The notes below the pieces were generated by a model. It searched no databases, was not told the DNA's origin, and worked only from the letters and a program-made list of their open reading frames with translations. Both the position numbers and the translations under genes were made by a program. Below, piece after piece: positions 40,581 through 54,500 of a stretch of 64,000 nt of DNA. This DNA is from Calvatia gigantea. Its lineage: Eukaryota > Basidiomycota > Agaricomycetes > Agaricales > Lycoperdaceae. The first letter of the stretch is position 1; the number at the start of each line of letters is the position of its first letter. The stretch covers positions 496,001 to 560,000 of the forward strand of contig JACAAK010000017.1 in the NCBI GenBank assembly GCA_025093985.1, written 5' to 3'.

Positions 40581-43500
40581 TCAGCCAATCCCAGCATCAT
40601 CTGGTCTGAACACGAAAGCCCCCAGATTCACATTCAGGAAGTCAATCAGCTCACAAATGGTCTGAGGAGGTCTGTCAAGCTCCCTCTTGTGGTTGGAACA
40701 CCTGATGAATATGTGATAGCGCCCCTCAAGAGTGGTGCCACACGAACAGCCAACGCTTTCATTAGGAAAGAATCACATGTGGTACGATCCAATCAGAGCA
40801 TGACCTATAACGGCACACATGGCCCTCACACACAGCGAGTTAGAGCCACTAACATGAGGGAGCCAGAGTCCACCAGAAAGGTAGGTTGGCTTCCCTGGAA
40901 TAGATGGATCTGCCCCAGAGGCAAGATCCATGTTGCTACGCCCCTTGTATGAAGAGGTAGAGTACAGCTGGTGCCATGACTCCAGAACATTGTTGACTGC
41001 CTCCTTATGTAGGCGGGCAATAGAAGTGAACGGCCTCAGGCCATAAGTGACCTGAGGGAACAAAGTAACATGCCAGTGAACAGCATGGTGGAACTCCCAC
41101 TTCTTGGAAGAAGGGACAGCGAGGAATTCAATGCACCTCTGGGGGTCCCCAGTGAGCCATTGCTTAAGTGCCACACATACTCCCTGGGACAACATCTGCC
41201 CAGAGTGTATGGATGGATCAACTGCGAGCTTAGCCAATGCAATAGAATCAGTGAAGACATGTATGAGCCTGACGTCATCCTGCTTAAGAGCAAAATGAAC
41301 GCCAAGCACAATGGCCATGAGCTCAGCATCAGGAGCTGTGACTTGGCCTGCCACGCGAGTGATCTCTCAAAGACACTCACGCTGGCGATAGACATGGGCA
41401 GATAAAACTGCCTGGAACTTGCCATGAAGCGGAAGACTCATGTCTGTCACCATATGGACAATCCCGAAGTCCTCTCTGCACTCCCTAAGGCACACGTTGA
41501 GAGCATACATATGCTCGGGGTCGATATTACCCTTTGCATTGAGGTTCACCTCCATGAACAACACCTGGTCAGGGTAGCAATCCATCAGGCGATATCTAGG
41601 CCGATTAATCGAAGCCATAGGCTCAAACTCCTCGATGAGGTTCACCAGGTTGGCATCAGCCTGGATTAGGGAGCCTTTAGTCTTCTTGCAAATAGCAGGA
41701 AACATAAGACCAATGGAGCGGGCATGCAGCTTAGCAGACCCAGAATACTCAGGGCTCATAAGGGCCCTAAGGGGATGATTAGGCGACAGGGTTTTTATCC
41801 TGTAGTCCGACCTAGTAGCAAGCTTCTGTATATATAGCTGGATAGGTATGAGATCCGTGAATGACTCTGCAGCCCCAGTAGGAGCAGTCCGGAATGCACC
41901 TGTAATCCACAGGGCTACCCGTCTCTGCATGACATTCAGGCTCTTAAGGGCCGCCTTGCAGCAGGACCCCTTGAAGAACCAAAGTTTGAAGCCATATGTC
42001 GCAATGGGTACAACATACGATTGATAAAGGAGGTGCTTCTGCATAGGCTGCAAGCCCCTCATGGAATTACCAAGCATCTTCATGGCTTTCACTGTGGACA
42101 GAGCTTTGGTAGAGTAGTAACAAACATGCTCCTTAAACATAAGGGCACAGTCGAAGTAGAAACCCAAATACCTCCAGTAGAGCTTGGGCCGAAGCAGTGT
42201 ATCGCCAGTGAATGGGGCAAAGCCCAGGTCAATTGGCGGATTATCATTCCCATGCCTACGGGAGAAGTGAAATACCTTGGACTTGTCATGCTCAAGTACC
42301 AGGGCAAATCACTCAAAGAGCCTAAATATAATACCATATGCCTCCTTAAGAGCCACAAGGTTAGAGCCCCAGTCCTTAGACTGGGCAATGATGGTGCCAT
42401 CATCTACATATGACAGAAGAGTCATCCCTAGATGCGACACCTCCCTGTCGAAAAGCCACATTAGCGGAGCTATGTATAAAGCTGAGAGGACGGGGGAAAG
42501 AGCAGAGCCCTGCCCTACCCCCACATCGGATGGAAACGGCTCAGACTTGAAAGAGTCCCAGCAATACTGGGTCTTCTGTCCTACCAAGTAGTGCACAAAA
42601 AACTTGACCAACTCAGGGGCGAATCCTTGCTTGTGAAGTATTGCTACCAGTATATTGTGGTACAATGAAGGGAAGAACTGCACTATGTCAAATGCCACAA
42701 CACTAGTCCTGAGGCCCTTAGCCCAACCCGCTCTTACGATGTGGGTCAGCATCAGACCAGCATCTTCAGTGGATCTCTGGATCACACCTCCAAGCTAGTT
42801 AGGATGAAAGACCCCAAATTTGACAGAGTCAAACTGGAGCCTTGTCACGATCATTTTCTCAAACAGTTTACCCAGTGTGTTGAGAAGAACAATGGGCCTA
42901 AAGGCCTTGGGTGTAGAGTATGCAGGCTTACCCGGCTTAGGGATAATAACCAACATAGATTCTTTAAAGTACTCCAGCCAACAACCTATGCGAACACAGG
43001 CACTAGCTAGACATATGAAGACTGGCAGGGCATCCCCAAGTACGATCTGTTTGAGCATCTGCCATGTAACATGGTTGGGGCCTAGGGCAGAGACTTTGGA
43101 ACAGGCAGACAGTGCATCCACCAGCTCCTTGTCCGAAAAGTCAACCCATTCCCTCCATGGAAGTGTGGGGAGTGGATCAATAATGGGGGTATCACACTCC
43201 TGCCCAGAGGCAGAGTTGTAAGTACCGTGAAGGGCCTCCTATAGGGAGTCCATAGTGTGACAAGGCTTCCTATGATAGGAGATAGCCTTGCATGCAGGCA
43301 ACTTGCGTGCCTTGACCCATTCCATAAGGTCCCAAGAGCACTTGTTGGTCTCAGCAATCTCCTCAATCTTCTCGTCAAAGAATTTGTGCTTCTTAGATGC
43401 AACAACATGTCGAAATGCCTTCCAGTCCGCAGGGTCCAAGGAGTCCCTGTGGGCCCGGAGGGCGACATTGCAATCCTCATCCCACCAGGGTTGAGATTTT

Positions 43501-43743
43501 GCAGATATGTGCACCTCCACAGTGTGGCAGTGCCATGCTGCAGAGAACACCAACCCAATAGCTGATGCCAGGACATTAATGTCCTGCGCTGAATTAAGGG
43601 GATGGTCCCAAAGGCCATATACCCCTTCTCTGATCTCATCCAGGAACTGCAATTCTGCAGTGGCTGCCAAGTTCTTGGGAAATGCCCTTCTGACATTCAT
43701 GATGTCCTCAGGGCGGATAGGGATTGTAACAGACAGTGGATCA
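40581..43743 (-). pseudogene. LINE P ORF2 (EN end, RT, RNase H), several stops
   Basis: Readable blocks on the minus strand: AFRHVVASKKHKFFDEK, LLNTLGKLFEKMI, VAFDIVQFFPSL, GQGSALSPVL, SYVDDG, TDMSLPLHGKF (first RNase H Asp retained), DAELMAI and FTDSIALAKL. Open blocks cover 43700-43239, 43121-42795, 42785-42309, 42167-41367 and 41354-40773; the breaks between them are single in-frame stops. The stop between 42309 and 42167 replaces codons after LFEx (TGA against CGC/TGC in sisters). At the end, the zinc-like CSCG motif is present near 40740. Confidence 0.88.
43517..43743. repeat. 227-bp perfect direct repeat, copy 1
   Basis: This is part of LINE P (EN-RT linker) and is repeated without visible mismatch at 44241-44467, 724 bp away. 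Identity ends exactly where LINE P ends on one side. The intervening 497 bp are unrelated to the LINE. It could be a very recent duplication or an assembly artefact. Confidence 0.95.
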
Positions 43744-44240
<497 letters not shown>

Positions 44241-44467
44241 CCACAGTGTGGCAGTGCCATGCTGCAGAGAACACCAACCCAATAGCTGATGCCAGGACAT
44301 TAATGTCCTGCGCTGAATTAAGGGGATGGTCCCAAAGGCCATATACCCCTTCTCTGATCTCATCCAGGAACTGCAATTCTGCAGTGGCTGCCAAGTTCTT
44401 GGGAAATGCCCTTCTGACATTCATGATGTCCTCAGGGCGGATAGGGATTGTAACAGACAGTGGATCA
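44241..44467. repeat. 227-bp perfect direct repeat, copy 2
   Basis: Identical to 43517-43743. It forms the left flank of the KDZ transposon, so the DNA into which that element inserted, or which was joined to it, is LINE P sequence. Confidence 0.95.
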
Positions 44468-44544
44468 ATAGTAGCTACCACTTTTATGATAACTTATTGG
44501 ACCTGTCCATTTCAACCTGTTCAAAGTGTAGGACATAATTAATG

Positions 44545-45425
44545 AAGTGACTTCATTCTATATCTGTGAATACTTCATTCATTCATTTATGAAAACTACT
44601 TCATTACTTTAGGCATTTCTTTATCACAACTCTTTATAATATTAGGGCCACTTCATTATACTCCTCATAACTATTGGACCTACTTTATATTATCCTTCAT
44701 AATATTAGGACCACTTCATTATACTCTTCATAATGTTGGGACCACTTTACTATATCCTTCATAATGTTAGGACTACTTCATTATATTCTTCATAACTATT
44801 GGACCTATGTCATACTATGCTTCATAACATTGGGATAACTTCATAATACTCTTCATAATATTAGGACCACTTTATTATATCCTTCATAATGTTAGGACTA
44901 CTTCATTATATTCTTCATAACTATTGGACCTATGTCATACTATGCTTCATAACATTGGGATAACTTCATAATACTCTTCATAATATTAGGACCACTTTAT
45001 TATATCCTTCATAATGTTAGGACTACTTCATTATATTCTTCATAACTATTGGACCTATGTCATACTATGCTTCATAACATTGGGGTAACTTCATAATACT
45101 CTTCATAACTGTTGGACCTACTTCACACTATTCTTCATAATATTGGGGTAACTTCATAATCCTCTTCATAATGTTAGGACCACTTCATTATAGACTTCAT
45201 AACTATTGGACCTTTTTCATTATGCTTTTCATAATGTTAGGATTACTTCATTATACCCTTCATAACTATTGGACCTACTTCATATTATCCTTCATAACAT
45301 TGGGGTAACTTCATAATACTCTTCATAATATTAGGACTACTTTATTATATCCTTCATAACTATTGGACCTACTTCATAACCCTCTTCATAATTTAGGATA
45401 ACTTCATAACCTTCATGCTATCCTT
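44545..45425. repeat. Left AT-rich tandem array of the KDZ element
   Basis: Roughly 30-35-bp units built on CTTCATAATNTTAGGACCACTT, CTTCATAACTATTGGACC and CTTCATAACATTGGG alternate in a higher-order pattern of about 125-130 bp; for example 44760-44885 recurs almost exactly at 44885-45010 and 45010-45080. The reverse-complement motif forms the right array. No open frame lies inside. It is not a CRISPR array, because the units have no unique spacers. Confidence 0.9.
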
Positions 45426-45625
45426 TACAAATTCTTTATTATAATAGACTTAATCTCCCATGTCTCTTCATTAAATCTATATTTATTATCTCTAATTGAG
45501 GTAATTATCTCTGAGCCACTCTAAACTAGTATAAATGATATTAGGAATGGTAAAAGTTCAGAAAATTTAAGACTGGGTAATTCTAACACACATATTAGAT
45601 GATATTTACAACCTAAAAGCACAAC

Positions 45626-48600
45626 TTATCTTTTCTTTGGTTGTTCCTCCACCTGTTCATCATCCATGAACTCCGAGTGTGAACATTTTGTAGGCTTACC
45701 AGGCACTAACTTCAACATGGTTACAAGAGCCCAGTTCACATCCTCTGCCATAGAGTCAAACTCAGCCACTAAGGCTGGAGATGTCACATGGTGAGCCCAC
45801 CATGATAATCCCATCATGACAAGGAAAACTCCATTTCAGCCACCAGAATTCATCATTGACCAATCACTGTTATCAGGAAGGTCTCGTAGAGGGGGCCAAT
45901 CACCCAACATGTCATGATTTGGAGGTTGCAGGACCTTCCACCACTTCCGAAACGCACCTACATACTCACTTATCTTGATATTAGGTATGTACGAGAATTT
46001 CCAATGGCGTTTCTGCCACCCTCCAATTTCAGGAGGCTGGTTTTGGGCAGGCAAGGTCTACAAATCAGTGAGTAAACTAAATTGAACTTTATATCAGTTG
46101 ATGTACTCCCTTTGTCTTACAGGCCTGCTCAAAGTGCACCCAATTGACAATAAGACTACCCCAAATCCTCGATGAAGTGTTGATACTCCTAAAGTAAGCT
46201 TCACCATCATGAATAAATGCTGGCAAATTCTTCAAAACATCTGGCGGAGTGCTTGTATGTACTTCACAGTCTTCAGTATGGATGCTCTTGTGAGTAGTAA
46301 TTGGCATACCATCATGAATAGTGGCAATAGCAGAGGGAAAAGTTATTGGTGTGACTTCAACAGTAGGACATGCAACAGGTAGGGGCAGCGTACCCTTGCA
46401 AGCATCAACAGGCACATTGGTTGGCATGGTTCCAGAGTCCTCACATGCCACATCAGCTACCATTGGTACATTGTCACTGTGATCCTTCGAGTTTGCTGGA
46501 CTTCTGGCGATGTTCAGCGGTACACTTGGGCTCAGGTTTGCTGGTGTAGAGCTAGTGGTCACATCAGCAGACGCCTGTGGGCCAGGAAGTGGTGGTGCGC
46601 TTTGATTTCCTGTTACGAAGGGTACATTGTCAATATTCAGTGAATGAACAAACAATTTAAATCACAAACCTTTGTCTATGTCCACGTCACGGATGCCAGC
46701 AATGTTAACTGGCAGTAAGGATGGTGAGGGCACCAAGTGTAAGCCCCCAGAGGTGTGTATAGGCGATACGAGAGCATCTGTGAGTGGGTCTTTATTAGTG
46801 ATGGTGGAGGAGACCGGTACACTCAAAGGCAGACTGTCTGCACCATTAACTGAGGTAGTTTGTGGAACAGCAGTGGCCTGGGAGGATGGAGTAACAGTTG
46901 GTAATGTTACAACAGCAGCGATTTGAGGGGAGGGAGGGCCAACGTTCAGTGACATGGCGGCAGCAGCATTCTGAAAGGACGGAGTAGCAGTTGGTGACAC
47001 AGCAGCAACAGGGGCCTAAGCGGACAGGATAGCAGTTGGTGATGTGGTAGCAGTAGCGATTTGAGGGGAGGGAGGGCCAACATTCAGTGACGTAGCAGCA
47101 GCAGCAGTCTGAGAGGACAGAGTAGCAGTTGGCGATGCAGTAGCAACAGGGGCCTGAGTGGACGGGGTAGCAGTTGGTGACATGGTAGCAGCAGCGATCT
47201 GAGAGGAGGGAGGGCAAACATTTGGCGACGTGGTGGCAACAGCAGCAGGGGCGTCAGGTGGAAACGTCAGGGTGCTAGTCAACTTTTTACTGGAAGAGAC
47301 TTGAGAAGATTTGGGTGGTGACAGGGGAGATAAAACATGTACCGGGAGCAGGTCACAATTTCACAGATGCCCTCCTGTCTTCCAGATGAATTAAGCAGAC
47401 TTTCTGAGTCTGAATTGACTTCTGCAGGACTGTGAATATCAATATCACTCAATACCACCATACAAAAAAAAAACAAAAACTTACCTGAGAGGGGTCTTGC
47501 CCTTCTTCTTTCTTGTCCAGCCCTTCTTTGATGACCCAGTGTCACCTGGACACAACGCCGAACTATTGTTTTTGAAGACTTCAGTCAGGAGCACCTTGTT
47601 CCTAGTGATGTTGTGTCTCTTTTCCCTCTCATACTCAGACTCCACAGGCTGGCTACTTGAAGCCTTTGCCGTCTTCATCACTGCTGCATTGTCCTTGGTG
47701 CCGGAACTCGCATTCAGTGATAAAGCATTATCTTCAGAATCACAGGGCTCTGGTGAGGCAGTGAGAACATGTGCAGCACGTACATCCTCAGCTGTCCAAC
47801 AGGTTAGGGTTCCAATTCTTCCAAGTGACCATCTCAAATCTCAGATAACTCATGATATACATCATGCAGAAATTCGTCCCAGCAAGTGATGAGCTCCTTC
47901 CACTCCCCTGATCCCATGTGTTCTTCGAAGTCAATGCCATCCCTGGTTGATTCAGAGTTCAAGCTGTCAGGTGAAAACAGTAAGTCATCCACACGCCGTA
48001 CTTCAACTTTGTACTCACATAACAGTGGAAATTCTTCCACCTTGTCACGGTGTAGGACCACTGGCAAGGATGGTAAACATCCAGCCAGTCTCTTTCTGCA
48101 GTCTCTTGATGCAACTAGCAAGCATTCTGGGGAGTAAATTCAGATTTCTACATGGTAACTCAGGTAAGTTTACTCTTAATCAAACAACAAGATTACTGAC
48201 TTTTGAACCTTCTCTGGCTCTTCACAGATCATGTCACTCCCTTCTCTCTTGAGCCCTTCACAATACTTTTCAACTTTGGCTTTGACATCAGCCAACTCCT
48301 TCTCATACATCTCTCTTACCACCTGGTTTTGGATCTGCAACCGCTCTCTCTGCAGCAACTTCAGATCTTGACCATCCCTGGTGTGCGCCTTCAGATAGTC
48401 TCCATAAGCACTATTGACAACAGCCTTGATTTTCGTCTTGTAGTAGAGTGTCTGGTATGCCTGCCAGACAGTGGGTATCCTCACATGCCTCTAGAGGTTG
48501 ATCATCTCTCGCTGGGTCAGGAGCAAACACATATGATTATAGAACCACTGATAAACACGCTAATTCACAGGTTAATAGACATTACTCAAGAGCCATCACA

Positions 48601-48834
48601 ACTTACATTATCCGTAGTCGACTGTTTGGTTCACTCCACTGCCTGCTTGTCCCCTTCAGCAGCTGCCAACTCCTTGTCCATGGGAGGGTCCAAAGGGAAT
48701 TCCTTATACCATTTGCCAAACACCCTTGCACGAAATCCCTTCGTGTTGCTCGCTGCTTGAGCGGCAGTCCACTTGGGCATACACTTTTCAAGCCATTTGT
48801 GCTGCTCAGGTGTAGTCCAGGTGGCACGAGTCAT
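45626..48834 (-). pseudogene. KDZ-linked multi-exon gene with W-rich C-terminus, stops in several exons
   Basis: Exon 1 is 48834-48607, starting MTRATWTTPEQHKWLEKCM, with donor GTAAGT. Exon 2 is 48511-48197, encoding WQAYQTLYYKTKIKAVVN and a Lys/Glu-rich helix. Later parts cover about 48126-47850, 47800-47486 (EYEREKRHNITRNKVLL), a Ser/Pro/Ala repeat region, 46655-46130 (FRSINTSSRIWGSLIVNW) and a C-terminus with GGWQKRHWKF, FRKWWKVLQPP and VFLVMMGLSWW. From memory this resembles an uncharacterised protein type common in agaricomycete genomes; no function is known to me. In-frame TGA 48633-48631, TAG 48493-48491 and TGA near 45836 inactivate it. Some exon borders are approximate. Confidence 0.7.
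46900..47250 (-). repeat. Coding-type tandem repeat (Ser/Pro/Ala/Thr-rich)
   Basis: On the minus strand, units such as SPTATPSTQAPVA and SLNVGPPSPQIAA alternate about four times, in periods near 72-75 bp, so the phase is kept in multiples of three. It lies in the middle of the KDZ-linked gene and probably encoded a disordered linker. A stop near 47019 and frame changes show decay. Confidence 0.75.
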
Positions 48835-48976
48835 TGTGAACTAAGAACATGATGGTACGTTAACAGGAAACATGAATCCAAAGTCCTATTTCCAGTGTGG
48901 AGCGAACTTGACTAATAGTTGTCCCCATACTTAATTGTGTTCGAACATTTCTCCTCCTTTGACGTGGCATATTACC

Positions 48977-50146
48977 ATGAACCCCCACTGGCCCCCAGCT
49001 CAACCCCCTCCCAACCTCCCCACTGGCCCACTAATGATCACCGGCCAAATCCAGAACATTTATATCATATATCAATATCTACTAAATGAACACCAGCCCA
49101 GTCACAGAGGTGAGTAACTTCCATTTACATCACATCAAGGATGTGGACTTAACTATGACCACAAGCTGCAGACCAAGCTACTTTGTCACCTAACTTGGCC
49201 CAGGAAACAAATTCAGGTCAGTGCAGACAAGCTAATCTGCCACGTCAAGCAGCTTCTCCCATTGTATCTGAATACGAAGCTCACCAACACATGACAGATG
49301 AACGTGAACAAAGGAACACTGGTGAGTAACTTAAGGACCAGTCCCCTGATTTGTATTAACTGAGTGTGTAGAATATACTCGCAGTTCGTGCACTGCCACC
49401 CCCACTGCAAGCAGCGCCAGGCGTGCACATGCCCCACTGGAATCAGCCCCTCCTATCGTCACAGATGAGAATTTGCAGTCAGACAAGGATGAGTACTGGC
49501 AGGCGGTACCTCATATCAACATAGACAGGTTGGTTTGTGGGCTACTGGACCAGTTGTTGTTGTCTGAGCCAGATAATGAATTGCAGCAAACTGACTCGGA
49601 ATGCCAGAGTCATCTCATGTATACAACTGAACATTCTCAACATTCATCCCAACCACCTTATGAACCACGTCCGCCACTTTCTACTCATGTTGGTGAACCA
49701 TTGGTACTGCCCATCATTCATTCCCGTGATACTCTGTCCCACACACCATCCTCTTCTTATCCTGCAACTTTAGCCTCGCAACCAACTGTTCAATTACAAT
49801 CTTCATCTCAACACCGTAACTCATCCCAACCTCCTTCTCAACTGGTGTCCAGATTGGTGTCTGTGCCCAAAGAGTCCCCACCGCCATATTCAAAGAAAAA
49901 AGGGAAATACTACATTGTTACATGTGGGCGTAAGATTGGTGTGTTTGATGACTGGTAAGGCGCATCACTTTCATTCCTCAGCTACAACTAAACATACCGT
50001 ATAGGTTTGAAGTTAGTGCTCTTACAAGGAACGTAAGTGGAGGTACTTTTGAAGGATTTCTGACTTGAGAAGAAGCCGAGGAAAGGTACAAGAATGCAAA
50101 AAAGAAAGGTTTCATTAGTATTGTACCCTAGCAGATTTCACATTCC
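48977..50146 (+). pseudogene. KDZ-linked gene with C-terminal RNase H1/viroplasmin-like (hybrid-binding) domain
   Basis: Four exons join in phase: 48977-49109 (MNPHWPPAQPPPN), 49217-49321, 49372-49954 and from 50005; the introns (107, 50 and 50 bp) have GTGAGT or GTAAGG donors, CAG or TAG acceptors and ATTAACT- or CTAACTT-like branch sites. Most of the protein is Ser/Pro/Gln-rich. The end is a small domain: YYIVTCGRKIGVFDDW, FEVSALTRNVSGGTFEGF, EEAEERYKNAKKKG. This is the pattern of the Cauli_VI/RNase H1 N-terminal domain that binds RNA-DNA hybrids. TGA at 50066-50068 interrupts it, where family logic expects Arg or Pro before EEAE. A stop follows near 50131. The role inside the transposon is unknown. 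Confidence 0.75.
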
Positions 50147-51534
50147 TAGTTACTGGCCCACTTATTCCCATTGACCAATGAATTTGAATTATTGTCTGCA
50201 CTCATTGATATTCATTGTGCCCAATCCCTGAGTAATCATCGAGTCGCAGAAAGTAGTTCTACTCCTTCAATCTCAATCGCCTGAACCATAATTATTCCCA
50301 CCTTGTTTCACTGATACTGAGGGTAAGTGCTGCCAGCGGAGTCTCAGAGATATTAGGACAAGGAACCTCCAAATGTCTCAATGGAATAGTAGGCTTTTGT
50401 ATGCATAAATAGTTATTCAATGGTACATATTTGATTTGTGGCTACTGATTTATAAGAGATGTGTGGAACACTTAGAGTAATCATTGGTGGTCCATCAGTG
50501 AAGGTGGTATGACTCATAACACCCGTGTGCCCAAATGTTGCTATGCCGCAATGTGTTCTCCAATCTAAGGCTTTTGGGAACTATACCAGCCAGACACATG
50601 GTGGTGTCAGTCCAGTTGATGCTTGAATACTAGTTAAGGTCTTACCTCCAAGTTTATGTGTGGATGGGCTTTGTGTCGCAACCTTAGCCTGAAGCATAAA
50701 CTCAGACTTGTTGACAATGATGATGGCTCATGTCCCCCTATCCGTATCATGAGTTGGGGTACCCTAATCAATAATAACTATGAGGAGTCCTTATTATTCC
50801 CACTTAAATGGGACCATAATCTTGCTGGCAAACACTTAAAACCATCTGTCTCAATGCTTTACTTCATGTGACAAAGATAAGATTAGAGCCCTTGACCCTT
50901 TGCTGTGGCTCGAACTTGCTGAATTTCACCTGCAGGAAATCTACACACTATCTCAGCAAATGATCCCACTGAGAATCATGCCCACCCTCCAGTTATGATA
51001 TCATGGGAATAACCAGGTATTGGGCTGGTTCCAGCGTGACGGCATATGTAAAATCAACATCCTGTGTGCCTGCATGATGCAATGACGATTCATTGACTCT
51101 CACCATTGTTTATTACACTGAATGCTTCAAATAATTTATGGCTGCGATGCACAGTTGAATGCAGTTGTTATTCGAAACTTAAACCAAGGGAAGGGGAATA
51201 GGAATGGCTAGACTGTAAATGTCTCCACTCTGGTGAGTATCTTGATTCTCACTTCCTGCCTTTCTGGAATGAAGTACCTCATTGAACCCCACGCCGAACA
51301 CCTGTTTGTGGAGTGAAGGTCTCACAGCTTTCTGACTGTCAGGTTCATGCCCTTGCAGCCATGTCACAGACACAGACCTCTTACCCACTGTCATTATCCT
51401 CTGTTCACCACATCGCGCCCCCCTCGCCTTGGCTCTCCTTCGCTTATACCACAGATCAGCTTCTCGGCACCTCATTCTAGTCTGCTCCAATATCCCAAAC
51501 TCCTAAGTGCTTGCCCTTGCCCAACACCTCTAGC
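50147..51534. other. Intergenic DNA inside the KDZ element, nothing recognised
   Basis: This lies between the hybrid-binding-domain gene and the transposase. Short frames (for example 50656-50871) show no known motif, no convincing exon chain and no repeat. It may hold an upstream exon or promoter of the transposase. Confidence 0.4.
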
Positions 51535-54500
51535 ATGGACCCTTGCCCAGCAAAGAAGGAGAGGCAGTCCTGTAAGCGCCTTGCCAATAACCCAGGCCAA
51601 ACCAGTAATACTGTTCACACCACGACTCTTCATGTCAGGACAAGTTTGAGTCATGTTTCTGTTCATAAATTGAAGAATACTGCTTGGGACCCCTTGATAT
51701 CAAACCCAGGTGGGGAGGGCACTGCTCCAGCCATACCTAACACTTCACACCTCCAAGGTATAACCTCACCATGTTAATCTTAGCATCGTTGACACTCTTC
51801 TAGGAAATCCGCAGGATGTTCTCCCCATGACTCTTGGTCCAGATGATGATCAATGTAAGTCTCCCCAATCCCCTTGACTTGGACATGTTTGACATGTCGA
51901 TAGTGTGCCCCCAGGATCCTTTTGATGTGCAGGCTGGTCAAGATGACAAGACACGTAAGAAGAGGGTGAAGAAGAACACCACAATGGCAAGTCCACCATA
52001 TCCACCCCACATAGTGCTGGACTGACTCAACTTTTGCTGTAGTCGAAGCTCCAAGAGTGGTTGAGCTTCCAGGATTCCACTCTTGATGAAATCATTCGGT
52101 TGGAGGGTCTTGGGAATGCTAATGGATTAACAATGTGCTCTGTGTGCGCATCAGGGGATGGACAATATCGCTGTATTGACTGTTTCAGGCGATGTGCTCT
52201 TCAATGTCAAGAGTGTCTCTTGAGAGCTCATGTTGTTCATCCACTTCACTGTATCCAAGTACATTCTTGATGTATGTAGGTCTACCAAGTATTCTGATTG
52301 TATGACAAAGAGTGGAATGGCAACTTCTTCGGCCAGGCCTCCCTCAAAGGGCTTGGTCAGCAGTATCAACTGGGCCATGGTGGCCTCCCCTGCCCTTGTC
52401 CAAAAGCTGGCCCCCCCGACTTTGTTGTTTTTCACACAAATGGGGTGTTCCACATCAACATTGACTTCTGTGACTGCATTGATCCACCTGCGCCCTCCCA
52501 TCGTGTGCAGGTTCTCTGAGCTAGGTGGTTTCCAGCATCATGCGAGTGGCCACAGACTGCATTTACATTTGATGTTCTTAATGCATTCCACCAGCTTACA
52601 CTCCAAGGAAAGGTTACCCTCTATGACTATTATCATTCTCTCTTGAATCTCAGTGACAATCTACAGCTTGCAGGAACTATGGTATGTTATTTATATTTTC
52701 TTTATATTGCTGTGATGAATAGTGTGTTTACCTTGTGTTTTCCTAGTATTGGTACCCTGAATTCCACCATGTTTTCCGAATATGGCATCATATCTGGAGC
52801 TTGAAGCATGCTGGTTGTGGACATGATCTGGGTGGTGTAAGTACCACAACTGAGGGTGAACTAGTCCTTGAGTGCCCAGCCTGCCCCCACCCTGGCAAGA
52901 ATCTTCCTGAGAATTGGGAACAGTTTCCTCATGAACTTCAGTAAGTTTTTCTGGAGCTAAATTGTGTATATGTTTCTAATAAGATTCAGGTTTCTCTTTA
53001 CCCTGTTCCTTGCCATTGATGCAAACTTCAAACTAAAGAACAAAGACTGAGGTATCAAGGACATTGAGCTAGATCCAGGCCTTGGCTGCTATGTTGAGCA
53101 CTCACGGTATGAATCTCATCTCTCTCATCACTCTAACCAACAAGAGATATGTTCTATCCTTTAATATCATGAGTTATGTCTTAAACCCTGTTGTAGATGA
53201 ATTCTTGCTCTTCTGACCATACTGCAATTGCTCAGGCCAACACTGCTGTACCAGGTTATTCTATGAATGGTACAGCACTTGGGATTTGTTCTCGCCACTC
53301 CTTAGTGTGACCAAATGGTGCAGTAGATCTACCAAAGGGTGAAAAGTAAGTTCAGGTATTTTTGTTTCCTTTTTTATTTCTCATTAGGTGTTTAGGTTCT
53401 GTAGTATGGACTATATGGTCCTTTCTGCCCTTTCTGGTATAACTCTGCTTCGTGTGGTGATATCATATGATATTGGGTGTCAGTGGTTAAAGAATTTCCA
53501 CAAGCATATTTCTAAGTATCCAGAGGCTATGCAACTTCCTTCTGACACAACTATGGAGATTGGGATTCCAAACTGGCATGTCAATGGTCATGGACCATAC
53601 TGCTGGAATAACTATTCTCTCAATTACCTTCCAGGTATAGGACACACTTGTGGTGAGGATGTAGAGATCACCTGGTCACATACAAATTCACTGGCACCAA
53701 GTATACGGGAGATAGGACCAGCTTCAAGACGAGAAACACTCAATGATCACTGGAATGGTTGGAATTTTTGTAAAGTTGTTAGTTTCCATAAGTTCATTCA
53801 TTCTAATTTATATTTGTTATGACTAACTCTGATAATATTGAAGGCAAGCTGTTTTCAAAATGCTTCAAGGATGCTGTAGCTATGAAAATAAAGCATCAAG
53901 AAGCCTTTCAATCATTTTCATCATCATTTACCCCTACAACAATTGCAAAGTGGTCAAAGATGGTCAAGGAATGGGAGATTGACCGGACAAAACCTAATCC
54001 TCATGAAGAGCCTGAGAATCGTGAGTTTTCATAGCTGATATATCAACAATAGCCTATTTTATAAAGGAACAACTTTACAGGATGTTTGACTTGAGCTTAC
54101 CAAAGAAGATGCTGCTGAGGTTGCCAAGGGCATAATTCCTCCTCATACCATAAATACAACCATATTTCTTACAAAGGGGTTAGAGCTTGAAGATCAACAG
54201 TATGTGTTTATTAAAATATTGACTTAATTTTCAAATAATAACTTTTATTTTCTGTAGGTGCAAAATCTCCTATCAGGCATCATTAATTACTGGAAACAAA
54301 TCAAGCAAACAACAAGCTGATCTTTAAGAGAAGCGAAACACACTTTCTCAGTGAATTATACAATGGAGAGAAGTTCAGCTAGTATACATGCCTATGGTTG
54401 CCCCATTACTCCTCAAAACTGGTGCTATTGTCTTTGATTCAGATGATGGTTCAGGGACTTGTGAACTTGCAGAGATGATTCCACTTTACCTTCCCTCATC

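Larger units (their letters stand above)
39842..43743 (-). mobile_element. LINE copy P: most of ORF2, 3' UTR, poly(A)
   Basis: Poly(T) at 39842-39860, 3' UTR (ATTTGTACT-type subfamily), then ORF2 from stop 40583-40581 up to the endonuclease near 43743. It is truncated at the SDHHPLSV region, leaving RT and RNase H. The last 227 bp (43517-43743) are repeated perfectly at 44241-44467. Confidence 0.92.

Noticed and set aside
44545..45425. CRISPR array
   Set aside because: Units are degenerate, contiguous and AT-rich with no spacers, in a eukaryotic genome; they are a tandem array with an inverted partner at 55430-55770.
50656..50871. Small gene of 71 codons
   Set aside because: No recognisable motif, no supporting exon chain and no homologue elsewhere in the window.
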